This document shows positions 1 through 13,400 of a stretch of 64,000 nucleotides of DNA, in pieces. The notes beneath the pieces are model-generated. The model was not told the DNA's origin, did no database searches, and worked only from the letters and a program-made list of their open reading frames with translations. The stretch is from Siphonodentalium dalli. Lineage: Eukaryota; Mollusca; Scaphopoda; Gadilida; Siphonodentaliidae. Position 1 is the stretch's first letter; each line of letters begins with the position of its first letter. The stretch is taken from assembly GCA_032622095.1 (NCBI GenBank), contig CP136061.1, positions 216,906,373 through 216,970,372 of the forward strand, read 5' to 3'. Made by a program: the position numbers and the translations under genes.

Positions 1-474
1 GATCAAGATCTCTTCAATTGCAGGGACTCAGAGAAATACAAGGTATAGGACAGAAGAAAGGTACCATTACCAGAGAAATTTGGTCGTAACCTGTCGTAAC
101 AGCTTTAAAGAAAGGACAAATAGAAAGCTACAAAGCCTGCGCTCTGGGGATGTGTTTTAATTACCAGCTTCTAGTCCACTAAAATTAAAAAATAAATTAT
201 CAAATTGTGTTTAAAGGGGCCTATATTGTTCAGACATAAGCTATATTATGCATTATAAACCTGCTGAAGGAGGCAGCTTCAAACACAGACATATCAATAT
301 TATACAATCAAAATGGATAATAAAACATAATACAATGTTTTACTTTATATATTGTATACTTTTATGTATATGGCAGTCTGTTTCAGTGCAGTAGAACCTG
401 ATTTCATATTTTTTACGTAAAAGACATGAACATTTAAAAAAAAATTATTGTCTCAGGAAACAGTAGTCAAGTTT

Positions 475-532
475 ACTTCAACATAAACCAGCTAGTGTAC
501 ATGGTAGGGGTAATACTGGTTTATGTCGAAGT
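475..532. repeat. Short inverted repeat
   Basis: ACTTCAACATAAACCAG (475-491) faces CTGGTTTATGTCGAAGT (516-532), a 17-bp stem with one mismatch and a 24-nt loop. The rest of 1-845 is AT-rich and shows nothing recognisable. Confidence 0.6.
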
Positions 533-845
533 ATAATTTCCTTACTCTTCTACATCGGACTTAAAGTGTAAAGTACTGCTCATCTAAAATCGCCAAAGAT
601 AGGCAATAAAATATCACAATTGTGAAAGTAACCTGGCTTATTCCAAATAAAACATTACATTTGTTCTCCACAAGAGTTGTCAGCTCGACTCAGCTGTCAA
701 GTATTAGTAATAATGTGAAAAATAAAGTAATATCACAATATTTTACATAATTTCAAAAGAAAACGAACTCATTTGACCTCGCGACTTCGTAACAGTTCGG
801 GTCTTCTCTGAGCGTAAACAAACTTAGATTACACATCAGTTATCC

Positions 846-968
846 GGCCTTAAAATACATAAAGTTTTTGCGAGAATCAAAATATAGCGTTCCTACAGCG
901 AATCAGCTGCTATTACGAGAATCAATCTAAGAATCATGATTCTGATTCTCGTCAGATTTTAAGCCCTG
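846..968. repeat. Small palindromic element with GAGAATCA motifs
   Basis: The ends GGCCTTAAAAT and ATTTTAAGCCC are inverted. The interior repeats GAGAATCA and its complement TGATTCTC. A related copy lies at about 51950-52035 (GGCCTTAAAATTCATAAA, then GCGAGAACC and ACGAGAATCAAA), so this is a dispersed family. Confidence 0.5.
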
Positions 969-1074
969 GTTATTCCACTGAATTACACTGAATATTCTGT
1001 GTGTAATTTAACATAAATGATTTTTATAAAATACATAATTTTTATGACCGTAAGATATCACTCTTTCTGAGTTC

Positions 1075-4000
1075 TGATAGGTGACAAAATATAACTTTTC
1101 ACAATGTTTCATAGGGCACCCTATCTAAAAAATGACATATTTTCAGAGGTTAACAGGCATTAGCCAACTGGTTAACAGGGCATCAAAATCGGAAAGATTT
1201 TTGCAAATTGTTGTACGAATGTAGACACTTAATCAGATTCAACATCATTTTCCTGCTTTCGTTCTGATTTGGTGACTTCATGGTAAAGAATGTAACGAGG
1301 CGCGTCAAAAATGCATGGCGATTCAGACAAAGCGTCGTGTGTCAACTCTGTACAAACATAATATATCTGCCAAATACTTCCAAGTTATATACTTTTGGAA
1401 ATGGTAGGGTATTCCCTATATAAAGATGTTCCTACTTACATTATATCTCTCCAAGTATTGACATAATATACAAAAACTTAACCCTTCCCCCAATTTCACA
1501 AATAACCACATAGATGCGTCCATGCAGTTTGTGTCCACCAAATAAATTGACAATGCACAGTTTACCTTGTCATATGGTGTAGAATTGTACGGGGACACTG
1601 ATAATGTAAAACATCATTCAAATCCTAGAGCAGGAAGGTAATCAAATCCAAGATGGCGTCCAAGTTGGCCGCCAATTTTTATATTGACAGTCTCTACACC
1701 AGATGTATGCTAACCGGACTAGTCTCTACACCAGATGTATGCTAACCGGACTAGATCATCGCGAGTGCTTTATATAATATGGCATTTTCTTAGATGGGAG
1801 TCTGTATCTTAATACGTATAAGGCAACTGGCTACGTAAAATCGATGATGGAGACCACCGCCAAAATAAACAGAACTGTTCCGATAAAACGATCAACTTCT
1901 GAGATGCAAGAAAATCGCATGGTATGAATGTTGTAGCTTATTTATTCGTACATATATGTCATTGCGGCCAACGTGATCCGTATCTGAAGAAACTTGGGGC
2001 ATTAAGATAGTAACTGTTCATTAATTTCTCCAAATAACGACATCATATAATGTCAAATTGCCTAAATAGGACCGAATTTCAACCTGACATCCAATCATTT
2101 GGTGGTATATATGTCAATATTCTGGTACACGATGCTACAACTGCAAACAACCACATTAGTATAGCAATAGTGGAAGCCACAATGCCGAATAAAACATGCC
2201 TATGCACTAATAGTTATATATTCAATTATCAATAACTAAAGGAGTTGTTCCATGTTAGTAGCACATTAGACCCGCAATCATAAACCATCTGGAGATAACG
2301 GACCTATCTCTATTCCCGATAATTGTGGATATGTTGTTTATACGAAAAGCTTGGGCAACTTTGTTCATATTACCCCGCTAATGTTGTCAATTGCTTACCA
2401 TCGTAGTTGGTTTCTACGTTCAAAGAAGTGATGTTCCAATGTAATAACGGACAATAATCACCAGCAATTTAGACCGAACTAAAATTGTTTTCTCTACATT
2501 TCCTCGGCGTGCCACCACGCACGGAAATGGGTTTTTGCATAAGCAGTTCTAATTCGTATTTGTTTAGTACTTCTCAACTCTAAGGATTTAGATAACAATG
2601 AACGGTTACAGGTTCGTTGCAAATACTCATTTTATGAACTATTCGCAGTGGCAACCGATAGCTTAAATCAATTTCCCACCAACGTACTATATTCATGGGT
2701 GTCTCAGTAGTGGTTGTCAAGTTAATGTGGTTGACGAATTAATTCACAGGTTTGTGCCATCACTTCCATATTATTTTATTTCACACCGGCAGTTCAAGAT
2801 TCACGTCGCTGTCGCAATATATTAATACATCGTTTGTTATGATGTTCATCCATTTCGTCAAGAGACGAAGAAATGATAAGTTTCTACCATATCTTATATT
2901 GGATAAGGCCAACCCATTCGTAGACAATTTCGTTAGACATTTAACCACAGATAACATAATTTCACCATGCTAGTAATTATCAGCACTAAGTAACATACAT
3001 CTAGCAGATCTACACAGCCGGGTGACACGATTAAGTTGATATACGGATGATATATGAACATAATCTAATCATTAGCTGTCAACTCGGGGAACCTGTAAAA
3101 CAGCTGGTTGGCACATGTGCACGGGCATTTATGCCAATTTCGATAAGCCGAGAAGTTGCAATTCATGCGCGGGCTGCAATTGCACGCTTATTAGTCCACT
3201 AAGACAGTATTGTTAGATTCAATTGACCTGACCAATCAAGTGATGAAATCAAGTTACTCTTCAGCTGGATACGTGATTGTTCCCAACATGTAATTGATTA
3301 TCACAAGTAATTTATAAATGGCATGGGTATATATAATTGAAAACTGGACGAATCTTATTAATATTGGGACTAAATTAAAATTATAAGAAATAACTCTGTT
3401 TTCGATTTAATGTGGTGAGTTAGAATCGACAATTTTTAAGACAAATTAACTTTAATCGCATAACCTTAGTCGAGACTAGATCTATTTATTAAATGTAACA
3501 CTTAACTGGTTTTCAAAGGGAAAACACGTTACTTACACGTACCATATTTCAACTCATGAAGTATCTCGATCTAAATTCCTACCAGGTGTACATAAGAAAG
3601 TAGAGAGATTTGTAATTAATATGCTTGATGCAAAGGGTGTTGCTACTTTCGAAGTTTCATATGTGTGGTATACTATGTGTAAGTTTACTATATGCCTTGC
3701 CATCTGTAGCCGAAGAATCTATATTATGAGCAAATAGGTCCAAACAGCCATCAAATGTCCGACTGCGATTGTCTATATATGCCACACATTCAACGACAAT
3801 ACCTTGACACGAACGTGTGTCATTGTCGAATATAGGACCATCGCCATATGCAACGGTGGAACCTGGTCTGATTGTATGGTGCTCACATGGTAATCTTAGT
3901 CAAATAATACCGACCAATTACGGCTTCAAATTCCCCAATATTAAGCTAAATATAAGGATTCAAAATCAATTGTTTTCTGGGTCGTCTACTTAGATGAATG

Positions 4001-6070
4001 CACACAATAACTACCACACCTATGTACATTATCTGATATATGTGATAATCGCATGCTTGCATATATGCTTTCGGTCAGATACATATAAATGTTTCACGCA
4101 TATCGTACAATGTATCCTGGGGAGAATTAACAGAATCATGAATATTTGACATACATGTATATCAGATAAATAGGTTGTTCCATTGCAGAAAATTGGCGAT
4201 CGTGCTAAGGAGCTGCTTCTTATTGTTTGTGTTAAAAGTACTCAACGGCTAGTATATTTCTCGAGAATGTCTTACATACACCTGTAGCGGATATACTCTA
4301 TTTTGATCAGATAAGCTTTGTGTAGTCTGAGTGGTCTTGTGTGGGTAGTCGCTGGGTGGACCAACTAATTCCGCTGCTATGGCTGGTAACATGTGACCAA
4401 CGAGTTGTCATCCCGTTGGTTGAAATGGATTAGCATCAGCGAAAGGGACAACTTTAGTATGACAAGCATCATTCTAATGCCTGAGCAACTGAGTATATGG
4501 CATTTTGAGCACGTCTTTCTAACTGTGTGGCTTTCTAATCCTTGTACTTGAAATTTCATCTTTGGATAATTGCCTACATTGCTCCATACTGATATATAAA
4601 TTGGATGATATAGTTTTATCCCATTCGGGTACTGTACGTAATTCTCATAGTTGTGTACGTGTGACGGAGAGTCGTGCGATACCTACAGTGTGAGACCAAC
4701 TTTCATGCATCCAAAATTCATGGGACTTAGCACAATCAATACCCAGGCCTCACACTTACCATTATCATTTAAAGCATTAGCATTTACAAATAAGCACAAA
4801 TCCACGTGTGATGGGACCCTAGCAGCTGCGAGAATATAACGAAACATATACTTATTATGTCAGGTTTGTTTGAGATTTGTTTCGGTTATTTCAATGGAAC
4901 ATCACTCCACTGAACGTGAAAACCAATGACCCCAGTACGCATTGACAACATTGGCGAGATATACCATGGGACACCTACATTGGTTATTGAGGATTGAATA
5001 TGTATATTTAGTCGGCATTGTAGCTTCAATTCTTATTGTACTAATATAAAACTCAGCAGTTTCATCATCAAGTAGAACGTTGACTTGTATACCACAAAAT
5101 GGATGTCAGGTTGAAACACAGTCCCATTTTGGCATTGCATGTTGATTTTGAGAAAAAAAATGAGCATTTACTTTCTCAATGCCAACACTTTTGTCGGATT
5201 AGGATCACATTATCCACAGACATATATGCACGAACGAATAAGGTACAAAACTCACAACATGCAGATGCTATTGCAACTCAAAAGCCGGTAATTTTTATCG
5301 GAACATTTTTGAGTTTTATGGCCGCCATTTTGGTCTCCATCATCGGTTTTACGTAACCAGTTGACTTATACATATTACGATACAGCCTCTATGAAATAAA
5401 GATCAGTTACAATAAAGCACTTGCGATTTTCCATTCCGGTGTGCACACTAGTTGTGTACAGAGTGCCAATATAAAACTTGGCGGCCATCTTGGACGCCAT
5501 CTTGGATTTTATTACCTTCCTAATCTAGGATTTGAACGAAATCTTACATTCTCCGTGTCCCCTGATGGTTCTACCCTGTATGATACTATAAAATATGTAT
5601 TGTCGATGTTTTATTGGAAACAACCTGCATGGATGCATTTAAGTGGATATTTGTGAAATTGGGGTGAGGGTTAAGCTTTTGTCGATTAGTTTACCATTTG
5701 GAGATATATAATACAGATATGAACATCATTTTGTAGGGAATACTCTTCCATTTCCAAAAATATATAACTTGGAAGAATATATAAGCTATATTTGCACAGA
5801 GTTGATGCACGACACTCTGAATCGCCATGAATTTTTGACGTGTCACGCTACATATTTTACCATGACGTCACGAAATCAGAACGAAAGCAAAAAACAATGT
5901 TGAATCTGATTAAGTGTGAACATTAGCCCCATAAATTGCAAATATGTGTTCATTCTTTCCCATTTTGATGCCCGGTTTTCTATTGCCTGTCAAACCGCTG
6001 AAATGTGTCTATTTTTCAGTAGGGTACCGTATGAAACATAGCGAAAATGTATATTTTGTCACCTATTTCG
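1075..6070. mobile_element. Fold-back element A, ~5 kb with arms of about 1.2-1.4 kb
   Basis: The reverse complement of 1075-1900 aligns by eye almost end to end with 5290-6070. Shared blocks include GGCGGCCA..CTTGGACGCC, TCTGAATCGCCATG, AATCAGAACGAAAGC and TTTTGTCACCTAT. Homology continues inward: 1900-2460 pairs with 4890-5290 (e.g. TTTCAACCTGACATCCA at both sides). Only about 2.4 kb in the centre is not obviously paired. The left arm has an internal 34-bp direct duplication (ACACCAGATGTATGCTAACC at 1695 and 1729). No transposase was recognised. Ends are approximate and no target-site duplication was established. Confidence 0.75.
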
Positions 6071-6312
6071 GCTCGGCGCCCTCTGAATTCGAAAACTAGA
6101 GTAATTTTCCCATAAGAAAATGATGGTCGCATAAATTCCCCCGATGTGCGACAGTCACTCCCCAGCACCGCCTAGACTGGAGATTTGTAATATAACAAAC
6201 AACAGAATATATTTTCAGCCTTGCCAATCTGGAAATTCAGCTTGGTTACTAAATTGAACAATGAACATCATACGCTGCGTTGGATGAATGCCGATATTAT
6301 CAAATTCTTTAA

Positions 6313-6553
6313 CCCTTTCATGATGGGGAGCTGTACTGTGCAGCATTAAAGATCCTGTGCCAGTGCATTCTTTTACATAGGGAGCCTCACATATATAAGA
6401 TAATGAACTGGCTTACAAGGTCAAGGTAAATATTGTTAGGCCAATGTATTCTCTTATATATGCGACACTCCCTATGGGAGACTTGCATATATAAGAGAAA
6501 GCATTGGCACATGGTTTTCGCAAAATTTCAGGAAGCTCCAGTCATGAAAGGGG
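6313..6553. mobile_element. TTAA-flanked MITE, copy 1 (CCCTTTCATG ends)
   Basis: The terminal inverted repeats read CCCTTTCATGATGGGGAGC and GCTCCAGTCATGAAAGGGG. TTAA precedes the left end (6309-6312) and a mutated TAAA follows the right. Internal inverted segments contain TCTTATATATGC. A second copy lies at 12053-12301 in the opposite orientation. TTAA target sites with CCC-starting ends suggest piggyBac-type mobilisation, which is inference. Confidence 0.75.
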
Positions 6554-7323
6554 TAAAGAACAAAATCACTTGGTTGTCCAAGTGTAAAGTAATTGGATGA
6601 AGTGGTTTCCTGTAAATGCTGATATTAATGTCTGAGAGTACTTGCTAAAGTGCATTGTTACCATTGTTGAAATGTTACATGAAAAATTAAAATATATTGT
6701 ATTAAATTCCAAACATTTTAATTCCCCCAGTCTCTTCCATCTGGCAGAGCCTCAAAATCTTGTAACATATGTGACACCTGTGAATCTATGTGGGTTGTGT
6801 TTGAACAGTTGGCCAAAGTTGATATATAGATTTTGTTTTTTCGACAGACAAAATTGCGATAGGTCATTTGTTGAACATGTTATGTGAACCAATAGATTTC
6901 CTTCTTCACTACCCGGTATTATCTTTTCGTCTGCCTGTCATCTGAACACCCCTGCAGATGATTAATAGACCATTCCAATGTATACTTTCATAACTGAATG
7001 GGAGAAACCATTTAGTAAGGAAAGGGTTAATATGTTAACAATCATACTATCTGCTGACAATTTTAGTTTAAAAAGTGCAGCTTGTGAAATGGCCTAGAGA
7101 TCTTAGAAATCTTAGAACTAATACATTCTTCTTCAGTTCAATAGGAACCTGAGATTCTCGTGATGTTGATTGATTGGGGTTTAGCTCTATTTCAGCTGCT
7201 GGGCCATATCACGATGTTGTCAGTCGCAGGTTAATGTTATTTACACAAGAATAAACAATTATGAAATTGGACAATGTGGCAGCCCAAATTAGGAAGAAAT
7301 TCTAGACATGATTCTGAAGTAAA

Positions 7324-7329
7324 TTTATT
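7324..7329 (-). other. Possible poly(A) signal of FAM185A
   Basis: On the minus strand AATAAA lies five bases after the stop codon, inside CATAAATAAATTT. It would give a very short 3' UTR. AT-rich DNA produces this hexamer by chance, so the assignment is tentative. Confidence 0.3.
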
Positions 7330-7333
7330 TATG

Positions 7334-7443
7334 TTATCTAATGCTTTTAAACCCAATAGAATTCAGCCAATCCTGCTTGTCGATGATAATATCGCCTTGT
7401 TGTGCTTCCAGTTTCAGATTTGATGATCCGTCACCAAGTTTAC
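7334..7443 (-). CDS. FAM185A: FAM185A coding exon 7 (terminal)
   Basis: This exon is 110 nt. The acceptor is AATTTTACAG|. It encodes GKLGDGSSNLKLEAQQGDII and ends DWLNSIGFKSIR followed by TAA at 7336-7334. The W-x-x-[SN]-x-x-x-K ending is typical of FAM185A C-termini as I recall them. Confidence 0.88.
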
Positions 7444-10400
7444 CTGTAAAATTTAAATAAGCACATGCTAAAAATACAGATATTGTCTGATGTCTAAAAA
7501 TTAAGTTAACATCTTTCACTGGAAATTTGGGGACTTGATTTGAAAAATATTTTTAAATGAAAAATAATGTTTTATTGTTAAAACGTCAGTTTGTTTCGAG
7601 CATGCCTAAACACTCTTCTGAGTGTTTGGTTACTTCACTGATCATTACTAAGATAAGATAAAGTTGGATATATAAACTTTTATAAACCATGAGCTCTGAA
7701 GTGCATTTGACCAATGAATATGTTACAATGGTGGAGAAAAGAGACCCTTAGTAAAAAAAAAAATAACTAATTCCATCCATTGGACACATGTCCAGGCCAC
7801 TAAAGTATATATTTTCAGTCCTATTTTAATCCAAGATCATAATAAAAATATTCATAGCAAAGCAACTTTATAAGCTATAATAGAAAACTTTGAGTGGATT
7901 CAAGTTCTTTTATTTTATGAACAACTTGTGCATCATGACCAAAGACATACCTGTTATCTGTTTCATATCTCCATGGGCAATCTCATTTTCTGATTTGAAA
8001 CAGGAAGCAATCTTACTCAAGTCAATTTTTCTGCTCTTGGCTTCTAATTTGGTATCACAGTCTTCTGGAAGTTTTACTGATATATTTCCTGGAAATAGAT
8101 GACACAGATCAGAGCTACATGTAAGTTGCATTCCAAGTCTATCCCTAACTTATCTCAGGGAGGAATCAATACAGCAGCATATTATTAGTTTTCATAAACG
8201 GCAGGGTGCTGGTGAAATGGGCTCTATTTGAAATATTTTATATAATGTTTATATAAGAGCTGATATTACACAGAACATCAATTTCAATTGATAAAGAAAA
8301 ATAATTTGCTATGTAACTTTTCTAACTTCTATTGGAATGTTCATTTTGTTTGGAATAGATTTAAAGGACTAGAAGAACCAAGAGTTTTGCCAGTCTGAGC
8401 ACTGGTAGGATACTGCTAAAAAATATTAATTTGTATCCTCCAAGAAGTACATCGACAATCGTGATGTGCTGTCACTTTGCATATCCATACTCAATGAAAT
8501 TATGTGACAAATCCAACTTGGATCAAAGAGGATGTTATGTAAAAAAAAAAAAAAAACGAAGCTGAGAAACTCCCTGCAAGTAGTGGAAGATGCTCTCTCA
8601 CTGCTAAATTTAGTTGACTGGGGAAAAGTTGAAATAGTGATCAACTAAAATGTCTTCATTAGCTCAACTTTAAAAAGTAAAGTTTGAGCTATTGCCATGG
8701 GTTGGCGTCTGTCATCCATGTGTGCATCTGTGCATCAACAATTTCCTTTGGCACGCCCTACAGGCTGCATCCCTCATCTGATCTTCACCAAACTTCATAT
8801 GTAGCTTCAGGGTGACCTCTAGATTGGAGCTATCAAATTTTTCCAAATTTTGATGAAAATTATGGCTGTCAGCAGCCATCTTCGATTTCAAATTTGAATC
8901 CATCGGCACACCCTACAGCCCGTAGTTATGGCCGGATCATTTTTAGCTCAACTTTATTTTGTAAAGTTTGAGCTGTTGGTGTCCATCGTCCATCCGTGTG
9001 GATGGACGGATGATGGTCGCCAACACATGTCAATAGCTCAAACATGATTCGTCAATAATAAAATCAATGAATACACTCATCCAAAATAATTCTCTTGAAA
9101 GCACACAATTTGCCGAAACCAATGTGGTTGGGGAGCTCTGTGCTATATAGTGGTTTATAGCGTGTCCAGCTTATTTTTCGCTGTCAACAATGCGAGATGA
9201 GGTCGCCATCCACCTGTGGACAATTGAGTTTCCCACAACCGTGTCATATGCTATTCAAATCTCTCGCCAAGTTGTGACCCTTGAGCAAGACCACTCACAC
9301 TGTGAGTACTCAACAAGGAGTCGATGGATGTTCTCAACATGATTAATCCTGATTCTCAAACATACCTGGCATGCATTGCAGCCTAGATTGCATCCTCCTC
9401 AGAGGATGAACCAATGATATTGCCGGCAGGGGGATGTAATAAACTGTGCAGAGCATCTGAGCAAGTTAGTGGAATAAGCGCTGAGTAATTGCGTACCTTG
9501 TTTGGTAGAAATTAGCACATTATTGTGTCGTGGTATATAGGCAGATACGTCTCCATATCCCACTAGAACATTGAGGTCACCATCAGCACCATCTAAATGA
9601 ATACAAACATATTTTATCATAAGTTCTCAATCCACGAAATTCTGTAAAACCATTGGTTGTCGCACATTTAGTCATTAAGGTTATTTCTCAATAACCTAAA
9701 TTTCTTGAATACTTTCTGCTACAGAAATGACAGCAGGACCGAGTAATATAACATATACTGCATGTCTAAGAATGTTCATCAAAATTATTTGATACTTCCT
9801 ACAATTTAAAAGTGTATTTCAATGTTGCATCAGAATTCTTTCAGGTAAGACTGACCTGCCAATAACGGTGCTGCTGACCCTCAGTACACATGTACCAAAT
9901 CAACAATACGAGTGCTAACATTTGCAAAGAACAAAATTAAATTGAAACTAGCAGTTACTTGTTCAGCCAAAATAAATCAGACGGACAAGGGTCATTACTG
10001 TGGTCCTCCCCCGGAATGTAGGGGGACAATAATTACTAAAAGATTAAGTCATTAGGATGAATATTAACAAATTGTGTCCATCTGCCATCAGCTATACCCT
10101 CGGTTACTATTTTATATACAGATGAATGTTGTATAAATTGAGACATACCTACAGTAACATTTCCTTTCTCAGCAGCTATTATTGTTCCACCGTGGCAGTT
10201 CTTCAGACTGATATCTCCTTGTACTACATTGAACTGTGATGTCTCAGCATACACAGACTTTACACTGATATTCCCTGTCCCACAATGGCATTTAACATAG
10301 TTGCCTTGCAGCCTATCAGTTTGGATGTCCTGTGAACAGATCCATGCATATACATTGTCGAAGGAGCAGTACTCAATTCTAATGGATGAAGGATTGTTGA

Positions 10401-13400
10401 AAAATATCAAATTTAGTATGTGGTGAATATAACTGCCTGGTTGGTCTGTGCTAGTAGTATATGTTGGATTAGCAATTTTATGGTATAAACATTTTTAAAG
10501 CTGTGATGGTTAACACAATCATATGAAATTGGGTTGCCTAACAAGTTTTTGCATTAGGAGGTACGTGTACCAAAGTCTGAGTTAAAGACATATTATGGAT
10601 TTGTTCGAGTTCGTGAAACTGATAAGTTAGTACTCAGGTGCTGTGCCAATCTGGGGAATGTAGCATTCTACTAACATCGCCGAAATTTCAAAGAAATCAA
10701 CTATACCACTCCCAAGAAAACATTGTCAGAACGATGCTCAATTGTAAATATTTACATCACGAAACTATCGGCAATAAACTCACACAAATTATTTCGACAC
10801 TGAAAGTCGTTGCATTTAATTAATATATAAGAAAGGAAGTGTGTGTTGTCAATTTGGATTAATATTCGTAGAAATAACAACTTTGAGCAAGATTATTCTC
10901 CATTTCTATTTGATCACACAATCCGAGTGTTTCACATCACTTTAACTGCAGACCCACATACAAGCCTTGAAATAGTGTGCCTGTCATTTGCAGAATGAGG
11001 TTCCCAGAGGGTGAATTTGGTGATGCTAGCCCTGCTCTGAACGACAGCAACATCACTAAATTCACCCTCTGGGAACCTCATTCTGCTGAGTTGTAAGCAG
11101 AATGAGGTCCCCAGAGGGTGAATTTGGTGATGCTAGCCCGCTATGCGGGGTAGCATCACTAAATTCACCCTCTGGGGACCTCATTCTGCAAATGACAGAC
11201 ACACTATTTCAAGGCTTGCCCACATATAAATAGTGGATCTGATTACTTGTCTTAGACTTTCTATTTCCCGAACCGTGGGATTCTATGTCATTAGAGCCAA
11301 TGGCCAATCAGAACTGACACTTAGTAGCCCCAAAAGAAAAGTGTTCAATCGAAGCGATTAAAGTAAAGCGATGAGATGTAATTTGGTGTAAGCCTGCATG
11401 CTTCAAAAAAAGCAATGACATTCCAACAAGACTACAATAAATGACTCTTACATTTAATCTATATACAGTATATATGGAATCTGTATATAAACCGTCGGAT
11501 TATAACAGCCATGCCCACTCAATTTGGCCAGATTTATTGCCATTAATTCACCAGACTCTAGCTTTTAATTTCTTATTTAGGATACCTGTATCTAAGAACA
11601 GGTAAATTATGAAACACAACCTCACACAGCAATTTTAATGACAGTGATATATTTACAGCTATTTGTTCACCAAAATCTACTACCTTAATAAATTATGGCT
11701 GATGAGGTAAGTTTGAATAAAATCATCGTACTAACTTCACAACAGGTCCTAATGACTGTTCCCTACTCGATGAAAAATCAATAAAAGCACAAGAGAAAGA
11801 GGCTATACTTTACCCCATTTTCTGCACTCAGTTCAATATCTCCTTGCAGAACCTTTTCGCTGACAATGTTGCCTTCTTTGCAATCAACTAGTGTTTCTCC
11901 AGACTGAAGTCAATATTGAAAGTGACAATGAAACTGAAGCTCAAGCTGACATTAACAAGATACTGTTAGGATTGCAATCATTGATGCACATACAATACAG
12001 GAATCCATAATTATTCAATTACTAGCTCACATTCGGATGTCAGATTAATTAACCCTTCCATGACTGGAGCCTACTTAAATTTTGCAAAAACCCTGTGCCA
12101 ATGCATTTTCTTATATATGCGAGTCTCCCATATATAATAGAAATTATTGCCCTAACAATATTTACCTTGACCTTGTATATGCTAGTGCATTCTCTTATAT
12201 ATGCAAGGCTCCCTGAGTCCCTATGGGAGACTCATATATAAGAGAATGCATTGGCACAGGCTCTTTAATGCTGCACCAGCACAACTCCCACCATGAAAGG
12301 GTTAACTATGCAAAGTAATATTAACCCTTATTATACTAAATGGATTCTCCCACTCAGTTATAAAAGTATACATTGGTATGTTGAACTTATTATCTGAAAA
12401 TTTCCTAAGGGAACTACTTGTCAACGAGTATTTAGTAAACAAATTGTTAAAGGCCCACTTAATTTTCGAGTCACCGATTATTTTTTTTATAGTGACTTGA
12501 TATACGGTTTTAATAACAATATATGCCATAAAATATGATTAAAATACTATAATTCATCACTATTTGAAACATCTCTCAGAAAATGCCCACAGAGAAATAG
12601 AAAACTGCTAAGACATCCCCCCTTTGGCACCCAGAATGCAACAGAATTCAAACTTTTTCAATGGAAGGAGAAGAACTCTATCTTTAATATGTAGAGTTAT
12701 TCCCCCTGAATTGAAAATAATACTGATTTTTACTTCAATCTTTATGACAAAACGCGTTGGCAACACAACAAAAACAACATGTCCACAGTTTATTACACCG
12801 GATATGTTGATAATACAATGTTTTGGAGCTTCCTCTTTCAAATGGTATATAATATGGCATATATTTTATATAATGTAATCTTGGGGTTCGAAAATAAAGT
12901 GGGCCTTTAAAGTCTGACAATAACCACATGAAGGAAATAAGAATGTTTCAAATAATTTTCTGTATACAATAACTATCTTTTGCAGCAGACTGCACAAAAT
13001 TGAAACTTTTATCCATATTTCACTCAGTAAAAGCTTGAGAATTCTTGTGGCTAAGAAATTAAGGCTGAGACCAAGCACGCTAAGGCAACAATCATTTTTC
13101 AAACTTTTTTAAGATATGACTAATATAACCTAAATGAATTTCAACATATTTTGAGTGAACAGATATGGCATGTAGGGTATGCCTACTGAAAATGCCTTTA
13201 TAATATAATATAAGTTCATAGTTATCTCATGGACATCCCACATTATTTGTAGCACTGTATCCATATACCTGGTACAACTACCAGCACTGAACTACAGTGA
13301 TTAGGCAGCAACAATATACTCGCACAAACTACCCACATAGACTAACGGGAACCAAGGGACAACATTTCTGCAATATACCCACACTCAACCCTGAGACCTC

